DNA of 64,000 bases, taken from Ceratodon purpureus (lineage: Eukaryota > Streptophyta > Bryopsida > Pseudoditrichales > Ditrichaceae). Position numbers and translations under genes: made by a program. Positions 46,801 to 59,646 of this stretch are shown one piece after another. The stretch is from contig CM026432.1 in assembly GCA_014871385.1 (NCBI GenBank), forward strand, positions 8,114,825 through 8,178,824, read 5' to 3'. A model generated the notes under the pieces. The model ran no database searches and was not told the origin of the DNA. It saw nothing but the letters and a program-made list of their open reading frames with translations. Within the stretch, counting starts at the first letter, position 1. The number at the start of each line of letters is the position of its first letter.

Positions 46801-48360
46801 TTTTGATCCAATTTTCAAAAAAAATATTCATTATACAACCTTTAAAAGTTTAACTATGACAAAGTGTTTTGAAAGAGTCCTCTTTGCATCCAAATATGTC
46901 GGCTAAAGAATCAGTTCTTTCAATCCAAAAAAAATCTTGAGCCATTAGACTCTACAATTAAAAGTCATTCATTCTTGAAGAAAACGTGTTATTGAGACCT
47001 TTGGATTTGAAAGACATTAACCTAAGTCTTTTCTTGATTATAAAATTTTGATTCCATTGACAGATTTTTGCAATTTTTTGGATGTGTTACTTTTAGAAAT
47101 AATGGTATATATAATTTAACATAACAATATGTGTTTACATGACTTAATTCATAAATTGGACATTTATTTTCTCTTCTCACTCCAAGTTTAGTTCATACGT
47201 CAAATAGAACTTAATTTAGCTTTTACTTATCTTTTCTTTAATTGTCAATGAATTTTGTGTCACCATGGTCTATTTCATGTGAAGCTTAAAATGGGTCCTA
47301 AGAAACTTGAGGTGTTGACCACTTCAAATGTTGAAACAAAGTAACAACGATGTTGGTTCAAGTGGTATTTCATAAGGAAGGATTGTTGGTAAGTGTATAA
47401 GATCTTTTAAATCTCTAATAATTCATGTTGAATTTGATTTATCAAATCATGGATGGAGACTAATGTTGTTTAAGAAGGCTTGGTAAAAAAGCTAATATTT
47501 TAGTTTTCATATTCTATAAATCTTATGTCTTTGGTTGTCTTTCATATCCCAAATACCTTCATCTTTGTTCTCTATACTAGTTTGCTTCCGTATTGAGCAT
47601 ATTGTCTTGATCCAAAATACACATCAAGCTTTATTTTGTTTATTGATTTATTAAACCTTGATTAAATCAAACTTATGAATTTAGAATAATACCACTATTT
47701 GTTCTTAAGAGGAAATGCCTTTTACATCCAAAGGACCTCTTTCTTACTATGATGCAATACATTAAGTTTGTCATTTGGATCTAAGATATTAAATTGGATG
47801 ACTAAGTTGTCTAATTGTTTAGATGATATATTTTTTGCAATTGGAAGAAGTCATAAAATGTTACCTCTTAAAAAACATAGGAAATTAACTCACAATCAAG
47901 TTGATCAAGTTGTAGAGACTTTTCAACTTTAGCGATCAAGTTGAACCCAAGAAGGTTGTCTCTACAATAATCATTAAATATTTCGAATAAGACCTCATTA
48001 AAAAAGAGGCCAAGCCAATTGTTCACTACACCAATGCATCATGTCAGATTACATTCTACGAGTCTAAGACTTCTCTCATCTTACATTTATTTTCAAACGT
48101 GAATAAGAAGGCAAGTATTACAAATACTTGTCACATCTACACTTCGTGCAAAGCCTGACATTCTGCCAAAAAAAAGACAGATTCATCTTCTTAACTACAA
48201 CAAGCCCTTCTCGATCATCTTCTAGACTCATGCAAGGGGAGAGGCATAACTATCTTTGCTTCATCTCTTCTACTTTGATACACCATAGTTTTCACTCCTC
48301 ACTCATCACTTCCAAAGAGGATTCCAATGCAAAGTACTTATTCTAATCTACCAAAGAAGG
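42740..48360. other. AT-rich gene-poor DNA with poly-T tract
   Basis: No supported gene. A T run of more than 50 bases lies at 43771-43824. The rest is AT-rich with many T/A runs and short frames. Confidence 0.5.
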
Positions 48361-48366
48361 ATATAT

Positions 48367-50332
48367 TTTTGAAGACTTTCTTCTACAATTTGGTAAATGA
48401 ATGGACATCTTTAAAAGCAAGTGCATTTTTAACAAACATTTTTGTTTTGTATTTAAATGCTTGCACCTTATCCACAATCTTTGGTATTTAGAGCTTTAGC
48501 CTTAGAAATCATGGTATGGTTGTAAGACTTTGTAGACAAAAGCTATAGTTTTAAAAGAACAAAACAAGAATCTACCATGACGGCATTTTTTGTTTAAGGA
48601 TAAGCCTCCTGAATAAAGAATCTCATAATATTTCACAATAATACACACCTTTCTTCTTTTTCGACTTTTTTTTTTTGAAATAAAAATTTAAAAACTTAAT
48701 TTTTTTAAAAAGACAAAAAGAGTGAAGCTCTATTTTCAATACTTGATGCTCACAAGATTGCATATTATATGATATAATTAATGAAGAAATGCATTGAAAT
48801 ATATGACACAATATATAGAAAACCAATATAAAAAATATTTATTTTTAAGGGACTATAATTAATTTGATTTAAATCAAAAAATGTCAAAAAAAAATATCAT
48901 CTATGAGAGAAATGGTTTATTTGAATAGGTTTAAGAAATGCATTTATATGTGAAATCCATATAAACTGTAGGTAAAATAAAGTTGTGTAATACATAGCTC
49001 ATTAACTAATGGTTGAATTTTTGAAGTCTACACTTTAAATAAATACAAAATTTGAATAAGTTGTTAGTAATGCACACATTCACGTATTCATGTTTTACAT
49101 TAATAAGCCAAACATAAATAGTTTGAAAATATTTGTTTTCAAAATTGCATTCAACACATACATCTCATATAATATAAGTATATATCATGTACTTAAACAT
49201 CAATTCCAATTATTAATGTGTCAAACATCTTATCAATTCATAGATAAATAAATATATGCATTCTGAATTTTAAGGGATATAGTTTACACATATTGTCTAT
49301 ACTATATACACATGTTTAATAGATGGGATATATTTAAGACTTGTGTGTATATAAATTTTACATAAATCAAAGGAGTAGGTGGTTGAATTTGACGCAAATT
49401 TATGTTTACAATATAGTAGAGGAATGCAAAGGCTATGAACTACTTCTATTACACATTGATTGTTGTTGGAATGATATATCCATATAGTATTTTTTATTTG
49501 AAATAAGTGGATTTTATAGTATAGCAATGAACAATAATTATTATAAATTTAGAATATTTTCATTAAATATCATGGAAGACGGCCCATTTCATAAGAGATA
49601 TGGAGATTTCATATTTGAAAGTATGGAGAAATCTCTAAAATCAAAGAGTTGAAAATAAATGGGTTAAGTCCAAGAATAATCTTTTTATAGCAAGCATAAA
49701 ATAATTTTACTAAGAATTTTTTTATTATTAAGACCTTATTAAAAAAAAAACAGTTTTTTTTTTAAAGACTTTCTTCTACAATTTGATAAATGACTGGACA
49801 TTTTTATAAGCAAGTGCATTTTTGTCAAGTACTAGTATCTAGTATTTACATGCTTGCACCTTATCTACTCTCTTTTGTACTTAGAGCTTTAGAAGTCATA
49901 GTATGGTTATAGGACTTTGTAGATGAAAAGTGTAGTTTTGAAAGAACAAAACAAGAATCTACCATAATGATATTTTTGTCTAAGAATAAGCCTCTTGAAG
50001 AAAGATTCTCTTAATATTTCACAATAATATACGCATTTCTTCTTTTTAGACCAAATAAAGGCAAAAAATAAGAAACACTACTACGAACTCTCAATGCCCA
50101 GAAGATTGCATTTTTTTAAAACCTGTTCAATTTGGTTTAAATCAAAAATGTCAAAAATTAAATATAATCTATGATAGAAATGGCTTCTTTGACGAGGTTT
50201 AAGAAAATGCACTTATATATGAAATCCATATCATTTGTATAATCCATATAATCCATATAAAATATAGTTATGTGATGCATAGCCGTTGGATTGATGGTTG
50301 AGTTTCTGAAGTTTGCACTTTAGATAAAATTA

Positions 50333-50415
<83 letters not shown>

Positions 50416-50960
50416 TTATTTTATTTTTTGAAACAAATGGAGCAATTTTATTCCACTGTGAGGGAGAACAAGAGAGCGCCGCTGTAGAGCCGAGCGAGCA
50501 CCGCGAAGAGCAAGTTGGCAAAAGTATACCCACTCAAGAAGGGTGGGAGAACCGGACCTATATACCTGACCTACTTACCATCCTTCACCTGGTTACCTAA
50601 AGTGACCCGGGGCCTTGGGGCTGGAAGTTCCAGCGAGCCGAGCCGTCTAGAAAAGTCACAATAAATAAAATTTGAGTAAGTTGGTAGTATTGCACACATT
50701 CAATGCATATTAGAATTCATGTCTTTACATTAATAAGCAAAACATAAATAGTTTGACGATGTTTGATTTCAAAAGTGCATTCAACACATACATCTCATAT
50801 AATATAAGTATATAACTTGTACTAAAATTTCAATTCAAAATTATTAATATGTTAAACATCCTATCAATTGAAAAAAAAATTATAGAAAAAAATAGACATC
50901 CTCAATTTTAAAGGATCTACTTTACACATGTTCTATATACACACCTTGACTTAATAATAG
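48367..50960. repeat. tandem segmental duplication (~1.4 kb offset)
   Basis: Copy 1 (48367 to about 49290) and copy 2 (49763 to about 50960) align over most of their length, starting at GACTTTCTTCTACAATTTG and including AACAAAACAAGAATCTACCA and TCAACACATACATCTCATAT. Copy 2 is longer because a retroposon is inserted at 50332-50664. No gene is seen in either copy. Confidence 0.8.
50332..50664 (-). mobile_element. non-LTR retroposon (SINE or LINE 3' end) with 8-bp TSD
   Basis: The insertion interrupts copy 2 of the duplication and is absent from copy 1. It is flanked by ATAAAATT on both sides (50324-50331 and 50665-50672). Read on the minus strand, a GC-rich body is followed by CAGTGGAATAAAATTGCTCC, then ATTTGTTTC and an A-rich tail. 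That tail has grown into a (TA)n microsatellite of about 60 bp at 50350-50411. The same tail motif recurs at 57470-57500. Confidence 0.75.
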
Positions 50961-51195
50961 AAATAAAGATAATGATTGCATTTATATATATATATGTGTG
51001 TGTGTGTGTAAATGTTTTTTAAGAATAAAATTATATTTCTTAATCAAATGAGTATTATTATTTATTCAAAAAATTATCTAAGACATCATGATTTTATAAA
51101 TTCAGATAAATGCTCACATATCATAAACTTGTTGATGATATTTTCTTTTGGTGGTTTTTACACAACCTATTTTTATAAAATAATCTTATTTGATT

Positions 51196-54100
51196 CTAGT
51201 CCAACAGGTGGACATTGCTATGGGGGTGGATCGAACAGGCACTTAATTCATGTTGGTCTCCTATGGAGACCGAAGTTTTTTTCTCTTTATTTCCCGAGAC
51301 CAAAGTTTTTTTCTCTCTATTTCCGGAGACCAAAGTTTTTTTCTCTCTATTGCCGGAGACCAAAGTTTCTTTCTCTACATTTGATTCAAATGTATCAAGA
51401 TTTTGAATATGAACTTTTAATGTAGGAAGGTGATATTGAATATCTAAAACTTCAAGATGCTTTTTGATCTCCCACAACAAATCAGAACGACGAGATATTT
51501 TTTCATCAAAATTTTGATAATTCATAGTATGTGTAAGATTTAAAGCAAGCTTCATTTTACCAGAATTGTCTAAGTCTATAATGAGCATACTAAATGTTGA
51601 TTTCCAGTGTTGAGGTTTACTTGCAATGTATTTGCCAATTATATCTTTAAAATGCGCAATTTTCTCCGCCGAGGTTGAAGAATGTACAAAAAACTCAAAA
51701 ATTTCATTCATATTAGGACTACGATAAAAGTTTTGAATTGGCTTTGTTGCTAATATAGAATTTGGGTACCATATTTTAGCATTGAATTCTCCAAGGAATA
51801 CAGTTGTTAATATGTTCATTTCTTCTACTACCAACTGTGTTAATACATTTACAAAATGTGGTTATCTAAATCTTACAGTTTATATGAGCAAAAATTTAGC
51901 AAAAATTGATTCTAGTATTTTGTGTCTCATATGCTGATTTTTTTTAAAAAAACATTTCAATAAAAATTCAATGTTTGTAATTACCTGATTGTCATCAATG
52001 ACACAGCGATCACCAACATCAAATGGATGTATAACAAAGAGAAATATAATTGCTTCAAAGGTATTTTTACAAGTATTTCCAAATATGAAAACAACAACCA
52101 ATAATTGCGATGATACAAATACTATGAGTTTTGTTGTTGCTACTCCAAGTATTAATAACCACAATATAATGACAAGTACTAAAAGGAAGATGTTTATTAT
52201 GCCATGTAGTTTATTCACTGCAGTCTTTGTATCATTGAGTGATGACGCCAGTGCTTGTCTTTCTTTATAAACATTTATCTATGAAATAAGAAAAGAAGAA
52301 AATAATTGATGTGAGATACATGAAATGGTTTCATAGGTCAAAATTTACAAAAAATACTAAGTTCTATTTTGAGTAATGAAACTTACAACATAATCCTTTA
52401 ATGCTTTGGGAGATATAATTTTGGATTCTGATGCACCATCGAATAATAGAATAGCTCGAGAAACTTCTTCTTTATTCATAAAATACAACAAATCTTCTTC
52501 AGTTATAAATCTACATAAATTCAATATCAAAAAATAAATGGAAAATTTATAATTTCATATCACTATACATATATTGATATTTTAAAAAATAATAGTAAAT
52601 GTTGCTCATTCAGTTGATTATTTGGGAATAGAGCTAATTTAAGCAATGATATATTGGCTACCGCAAATTATTAAGCTTACAATGCTAATACATACACATT
52701 TCAATAATCCATTATAAATCCATATAGTTAATACAAATTATACATCCATCTCAGTATTAAGGTATATATATATATATATATATATAAATATAGGATTTAA
52801 ATAATTCAAACAACACACAAGTAATCCTTCAAATAATTTGTCAAACTTTTATGTCTTGAAAAGAATAAAAATAAATAAGGTTTCATGGTTTCATATGGGA
52901 TTGGCTTGTGAGTGAAAAACTAACTGATGGATTGATACATTTTTTTTATGATATAGATGTATTGGATTTTAATATTAAAACTTGGATGATCATAATTCAA
53001 TTAAATAATTTATATTTCAATAATTTAATTCATAATAATGCTGTATTTTTTATAATTTCTCTAAAGAAAGATATAAATATAAAATCATTATTTCACACAA
53101 AGTTTTGGCTACCTAATTATATTTCATTTCCATTTGAACCACACGCTATTTAAACTTTAATATAAATAGTATCAATTGATGATTACTTGCATCCAGATTT
53201 TACAACATTTTTGAAAATTCGTTTAGCTGCAACTTTTGCTTTGTATTCGGTGGTAATTTCAGTTTCAAAAATTGAATCATCACTTAAAATATCTTTATCA
53301 AATTTTTCCATAAGAGTGGTTAATTTACAATGCTTGACAAAATTCATGAGTTTCTTCATGCTCCAAGCAAAAGTATTGTTTTGAAAATTTTCATCTTGTC
53401 TATTAATATTAATTACAACATCGTTATCTTCGTTAAATGAACCATCTCCCTTGTCATTTGATTTATTTGGAATTGATTTCATATTGTTACATGATTGTGA
53501 TGCAACTTGAATCTTATATAAATGCGGACCGGACAACGTCTCTAGTACATACTGGTTGAAAAGGGATTCTTGTATTCTTTCAAAATAAGTATCCATATGG
53601 AAGCTTGAGGCCAAAACCTTTACCAAAAATGTTTTAGCTACTATAAGAGTAGCAGTTATAAGAAAACATTGTAATATTTTTGAAACATAAGTAAGAATAT
53701 TTGTACTATCTTCTGCATCAATTTTGAATAAAATGTTCCATGTTAATAGCACAAAAGTTAGCCATATGCAGTTTCGTAAATCACCTTTTAATGCATAAAG
53801 AAAATATAACACTTTCTTTTTTAGTAAAAAATTTCTTTCTATTAAATAAATAAAAACGCGGATAAGCCAATTTGAGAGCAAGCGACCACATACCAAAATA
53901 AGAACAAGTATCATCCATCTCCAAAGCTCTAAACCCCATATTTGCAATTCTCGCAATTGAATATTAGTCATACTATATATCAGTCCACCTATTAAAACAA
54001 TCAATGTTATACATTCACAATACACAATCCAAGTCCATTTGGTCATCTTATTATCTTCTGGCAAATCAATATCATGAAATGGGTCTTCTTCATCTTCTTT

Positions 54101-55233
54101 TATTTTATCATTCAAATATCTATTACAACCCATTTTATTGGATGGATATTGCACATTTAATTTTACATTGCCAGAATGAATCTTATCATTTTCAATGCAA
54201 GAAGACTTGGAATTGAAAGAAGTGGATTCTTTATGAGATTGTTCATCTGCAAGTAAAAGTTCTTTTGAATATTTTAATCAGTTTTTTCTTGTAGTCCCGC
54301 AATCATAAATTTATGTCAAAACTAACATTTGAACCATCAATAGATATAATAAGTTAAAATTTTGAATTAAGGTTTTGATGTAAACTAGCAATTTTTATTT
54401 TATTTTTAAACAACTCTTTGAATTTCAGATGTATTAGATGTAAAACATAAAGATATATTACCTTGAGAAAATTTGGTCTTTTGATTATTAGACTCAAACG
54501 TACGTTTTGTTGTTGTTTCTTCTAAATTGGGTAACATTTTGAACAAAGATGAATTCTGAGAATCATTTTCATTTGTTTTATAATTTGTTTCTAAAGATGT
54601 TTTGCCAATTGTGTTATTAGAGTGTTGAGGATCTTCTTTTAAATGGGATGAAATTGTCTCATCAAGAATATCAAACTTGAGATATTTTCCTTTTTCATCA
54701 ATGTCTTTTTCAACTTGTGCTTTCTTCTTCCATACCTCCAAATTACTTCCTTCAAGGAAATTAAAGCTATCATCTCTCGTGCAACGTGGCGCCTTCTCAT
54801 AAAGCTCATCAAATTCTCTTTGTCTCTCAACTTGTGCTTCCTTTCTCCAAAAGTCTGTATTAGTTTCTCCAAAGAAATCATAGCTAACTTCTCGTAGGCG
54901 ATGTGCCTCATTCTTATGAAAATCATGTTCAATTATATCATTTTTTTGAGCATCTTGCACCATGTTTGTTGTATTATCTCCATCTTGCAATGAAAATAGT
55001 CTATTTGATGCATGCAAGTTATTTCTATCAAAATTATTTATTTCGTTTGTAGAATCCAAGTGATTATCATTTTTGATTTTATAATCACCATCTACAATTG
55101 CAACTTCAAATCCACTTTCTCCATTCAAGGACTCTTTTTCATGGCATTCATCCAAAACATGGTCATGATTGTCATGACATGAATCTCGAAGTTGTTGATA
55201 TTTACTAGTTTTAAAAGATTTCAATCTTTCCAT
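51196..55233 (-). CDS. MSL: MscS-like mechanosensitive channel, MSL4-10 clade
   Basis: Five coding exons join cleanly: 55233-54462, 54246-53187, 52510-52387, 52278-51985 and 51834-51196, giving 2,889 nt and 962 residues. All introns are GT-AG with matching phases. TAA is in frame just before the ATG. The product is a plasma-membrane channel that opens under membrane tension. The long acidic N-terminus includes SYDFFGETNTDFWRKEAQ. Four TM helices lie in exon 2. Exon 3 carries ITEEDLLYFM and the GA.E..K segment. Exon 4 holds TM5, the pore helix with VFIFGNTCKNTFEAIIF, and HPFDVGDRC. Exon 5 starts VVEEMNILTTVFL and includes YPNSILATKPIQNFYRSP. The C-terminus is extended by a 10-residue repeat. 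It is rather long for the family. Confidence 0.93.
51265..51375 (-). repeat. 30-bp coding minisatellite in MSL C-terminus
   Basis: About three and a half copies of a 30-bp unit encode EKKTLVSGNR repeats near the C-terminus. Copies are nearly identical, so the expansion is recent and in frame. Confidence 0.85.
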
Positions 55234-55239
55234 GTCTTA

Positions 55240-56870
55240 TGAAATTTGTATTTTAACAACCATCTACATGATAATACATTGCATCAAATATAATCAATTA
55301 TTGAACTTATTATTATTCAATTCCTTTTTTGAATGGAAAATATGAAGATATTCAATACATAAGTCCAATATATAATCATCAAATAATTTATCCAATTCAC
55401 ATTTAAAAACCATAAAAGTGTTATAATATGTTATTTTTTTAATTATTTGAAACATCATTTTTATTTATCACATACATTAAAGTTAAAAATTGTTATTGAT
55501 GTATAACATTGTTATGCATAATCTACTTAAGTAAGTGATTTTTTCATGAATTTCTTTGTATGTGTGCTTGTCATAAATCGAATTTCACATAAAACCCTAA
55601 TTCAAACCTCTAATGATTCAATCCATGTTTTTAGATACTTAGACAACTCTTTATACCTATTTACCAAATCAAATGAAAATATTTGCACAATATAACAACC
55701 ACCTTCAAAACCTTAGAATGAATCTATTATAGCCATGTGCAAATAAAAACACAACCATTTACATCACTCAAAGTATATTCCATTGCATACAAAGGTGAGA
55801 AAGAACAAATAAATCAAATTGACCAAAAAAAGTGCATCAAAAATCCCAAAAAGAACCAATATACCTTTGCAAAAAATTCATTAAGTTTTTTGCTATTTAT
55901 GCAAAGATGAATCACATTTCATGAAGCAAATACTATACAAAAGACTAATAAAAAATTTCTAAAGATATCTTATCAAGTAGGAATAAGATATCTTTAGAAA
56001 TCATTGCTAATTAAATTTTCAACAGTGAAAAATAGGTGATTGATATAAACATTGACAATAATTTCTTTACAAATATTTGGAATGTCATGACAAAACATAC
56101 TACCAAATCACATGCTTATTAAAGTTCTAGTATGACCTAGTGGTAACTATTCTTTTTATCAAGAAGATACTCCTCCATCACATATCCGTTCTGCAATTCA
56201 ATTGAAATTTGAACCCGATACATAGTTACATGTGCTCTTCTTCTTCTCTTCAAACACAAGTACCTCGGTGCATTCAAAGTAAAGCATCAAGACAAGGCAA
56301 TTTAGGATTTAAGAAAAATTCATCATATCTAATACTACTACTGCAACCACATTTTAATAAATGTTGGAATCTTGAACAATCAACCACTAAAAAACACACC
56401 CTATATATGTAGTTACTTTACATATTCAAAAACCAAGATGTTACTACAGTGTAAGATTCAAACTCAATCTCCTTCATCTAAAAAGAATATATTTTCTAAG
56501 CAACCCCCTCAACATCCACATCCAAAACTTACCATACAATCCATTTAATTTATATATTGTAATGATAGATTACGTCACACACGTGAGACAAAGTACTTTC
56601 AAGAATCAAAATATTTACTCTTTATCAACAATATCAGACAACTTGGATACAAAACAAACCATCTACTTGTCATTGGAGTTGGAGCTAGAGCATCTATGCA
56701 TAAACCTTTAATAAACGCATTACACAAATTCTATATATTTTCCTAGAATTATTACCTAAAGAAATACTTACAATTGTAAACACAATTACTACTCACCACG
56801 CCATGTCCATCCAATTGCACAAAAAATGTCTCAAAAATAGACATTGATACAAAATCAACCAACAATCAAA
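55240..56870. other. AT-rich intergenic, MSL upstream region
   Basis: AT-rich DNA upstream of the MSL start codon. It probably holds its promoter and leader, but no TATA box stands out. No other gene is seen. Confidence 0.45.
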
Positions 56871-56875
56871 ATACT

Positions 56876-57067
56876 TCATAATCTGATACATAATTCATGT
56901 TGATATATCAGCTCATGTGAATTCCGCATCAACACATTCTTCAAAGCCTTTCTAGCAATTCCCAGGCCAAATCCATGGTGGCTAAGTTGTACAGGACCTT
57001 CTTCTCTGTGAGCCTGATCACCTCCGGGAATTTTCTTCTTAAGAGGACTCTGTGTGATCACCAACAA
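56876..57067 (-). CDS. possible terminal exon, unrecognised
   Basis: A minus-strand frame reads SPLKKKIPGGDQAHREEGPV and then LSHHGFGLGIARKALKNVL before a stop. It looks more protein-like than its surroundings and could be a last exon, but no upstream exon was found and the strand is uncertain because a plus-strand retroposon tail lies just to the right. Confidence 0.2.
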   Translation of the reverse strand: MLVITQSPLKKKIPGGDQAHREEGPVQLSHHGFGLGIARKALKNVLMRNSHELIYQHELCIRL

Positions 57068-57281
57068 GCTCCAGCTGAGATGGTCTCAGCGTCAGGAATG
57101 GTGCCACTCTTCTCCTCACCCTAGTGATATATCTGAATATTTTCCATCCCAAGGACTTAGCCAGAATTTCTCAAATCATGTTTCTCAAATCAAGTACTTG
57201 CTTGACATCTCACTCTCCTTGCAAGCAGCTGGTTCGCAGCTTCACCTTGTAAAAAGGATACCCTAAATGCTCTAAGTGCAA

Positions 57282-57316
57282 AACAATTCCCTTAACACTG
57301 GCATAAGGGAATTGTT
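57282..57316. repeat. 13-bp stem-loop
   Basis: AACAATTCCCTTA and its exact complement TAAGGGAATTGTT are separated by 9 bases. Confidence 0.6.
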
Positions 57317-57399
57317 CCCAAACATGGAGGGGTTGTCATCGTAGCCTGGAGAGTTTTTCTCTGCACTACAGAAACACAAGTAGCATACACAGCACATGA

Positions 57400-57515
57400 A
57401 AAGTTGAATCAACATGTTCTGCCAGCTGGCTTTCCCGGGGAGCTCGGTCTTGCGCGGTGTTTTGTTTCTCTTACTGTGGAATAAAGCTCCATTTGTTTCC
57501 AAAAAAAAAAAGAAA
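57400..57515 (+). mobile_element. retroposon 3' end sharing tail with 50.3-kb copy
   Basis: ACTGTGGAATAAAGCTCC, then ATTTGTTTCC and an A-rich tail, match the 3' end of the minus-strand retroposon at 50332-50664. The body upstream looks different, so this may be another member sharing only the 3' tail. The 5' end is not found. Confidence 0.6.
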
Positions 57516-58009
57516 AAAAGAAAAGTTAAATCAACATCGACGTGAACTGTTCAGCACAATGACAATGTCATTAAGACCATTGAAACCTTACAATTCTTTG
57601 CCACTCTGGACCTCTGGCTTTGCATTCCTTCTTCTCTTTTAACACTCTCTGCATGATTTGATGCAACCTAACTTGAAGATGGTAGTACCAAGGAGAAAAA
57701 ACAAGCTGGATGATTTTTATTTTTAATTAGGTTTCTACCATTTATTTGAAGTTGTGCAACAATCAACTAGCATAGATGAAAACCATTATCTCCTTCTTTG
57801 TAGGGAACTTAAAGCAAAAATTCTAACACGAGGATGGGAACATTACAAAGAAATTGCAATTAAGGAATTTAAGAATTGGAGACTAAGTTTAAGTTTGGAT
57901 CTCTCCCAAACAAAGGTTTCCCTAGCCCAGATTCCCAACTTGGCCCCGAACTCTGGACCAGATTGGAGGCAGGAAAAATGTTGAATCCGACACACCTCCA
58001 GCCAGCACC

Positions 58010-58540
58010 AGATTGTGTATAAAGGGTCTAAGACTCTCCAAAGGGGAAAGAGGACCGAAAGAAAAAGGAAAAGGAAGACCGAAAGGAAAAAGAAACGGGA
58101 ACCAAAAGAAAGAAAAGAACTCCGACCTCCGTTCACACAGTCCCCAAATCACATCCGAGTCTCCGTTGCTCCTTTCCCCAACTCTCGTCCTCTCCGCCAC
58201 CCACTTTCGTCAACTCTCGTCCTCTCCTTGGCTCCTCATTCACGACCTCTGCGTCGCTGCTCATTCACGTCGTGGTCGTGCTCATGTTGCAGAAACCTCA
58301 TAGACATAGACAAGGGTTTTGCAAATCCCTCCTCGCTAGACTTCAACCTAGACGGTTCCACAATTCAAGTTGCGGAGATCCATGTGGTTGGATTCCTCCC
58401 TCTGCTCAAGCATCTCTTATTTGTGTCAGCCTTCGTGTTACATTTGAGTTGGAGTTGGACGACGATGATGCAGCTGTGGCGATCGAAGCTGCGCGGTAGC
58501 TGATCAATTGCGCAAGGTCTTCGTGCGCTTCAGCTTCAGG
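58010..58540 (+). promoter_or_regulatory. TATA box and probable leader exon
   Basis: TGTATAAAGG at about 58015 is a good TATA box. A purine-rich tract and a GC-richer stretch follow, with a donor-like CTTCAG then GTATGT at about 58539. This resembles a 5' leader exon plus first intron of a plus-strand gene. Overlapping frames exist but none is clearly coding, and no downstream exon was identified. Confidence 0.35.
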
Positions 58541-58559
58541 TATGTCGAATTAGCTCTTT

Positions 58560-59640
58560 GCGCTCTTAGTTAGGTTGAGACGCGCGTGGTTGTTGTGGTT
58601 ATGGGTCTTTAAAGATTAACAATATGATGTTTTACTGATTGGAAATTAAAGCTAGACAATCATGTATTTTGAGTCCTAGAAGCTTGGATAGAGTAAACAA
58701 TTTTGTTTCTAATGAGGATTTAACCCCTAAAGCATCAACTTAACAAGAATGTTATGATTTAGAATTCGGTTAGGTTCCCTATGAGTCAATTTTTATAGGA
58801 TGAAGCTGTGATTTTGGCACAACATAGACAATTATCATATTTTTCTAACAATATCATTAATGCTTCAAAATTCCTCATTCTTTAGGAGATATCTGCAGTC
58901 AAAGTTTGAAAACATTGTCAAGGCATACTGAAATTTGCCCAAAACTGAAGTATATGCTCAAAATCTGCCCAAAATTGATTAGATAAAAACTTAAAAAATT
59001 CACCAAAAATTCAAATTTTGCTTTTTTCCAAGTTTTGTTTTTTTAACATGTAAATACAATTTGAAGGCATCATCTTACCGCTAGGATTTTCAATCCAATG
59101 TTTCTCCATATGCCTTTTTACTATCATTGACATGCCTTTGTATTTGAATTTCAGCATACCTCCATGTGAAAAATCAAGCAATTTTTTAGGTTTTATAGAT
59201 CGTGTGAGGATAAAAAGTGCATGGACATATTCCTAACCCACCTAGGAACAAGAATTTGAAGAGCCTCACATCAAATTTGTTTTTGAAATTGATTTTTTGG
59301 GCTCAGGAAACACTCAAAACCCATTTTGCAACAACAAAAAAAACTTTTTTATTTAACTTTGAACATTACGATCTCACAAATACTAAGTAGTTTGAATCTA
59401 AGATTTAAAGTTCATATACATGTACAACTAAGGCACTAGATCCTACTGTTATTGTGCCCAAAATACATCAAAACTTGAAAACTTTCACCTTGTATTGAAA
59501 AAGTCTACTTTTGAGGGTTTTGGGCAGTTTTGAGGCCTTTCAACTTTAGGGGCTAAAATGCCTTCTTCAAAATGCATCTAAACAATCATAAATAGAACAT
59601 CGAATTGCATATAATATGTACATAATATACTAATATGAGG
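58560..59640. other. intergenic or intron-like, no gene seen
   Basis: AT-rich and T-rich sequence after the leader exon and before the 3' end of the TIR gene. No coding frame is supported. Confidence 0.4.
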
Positions 59641-59646
59641 ACCGTG

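Noticed and set aside
50330..50411. Functional element in the A-run and (TA)n tract
   Set aside because: It is explained as the retroposon poly-A tail and a microsatellite grown from it.
58015..58503. Lys/Arg-rich ORF of 162 codons
   Set aside because: It starts at a TATA box and its N-terminus is a purine-tract translation (KRKRKTERKKK). It is better explained as a leader exon.
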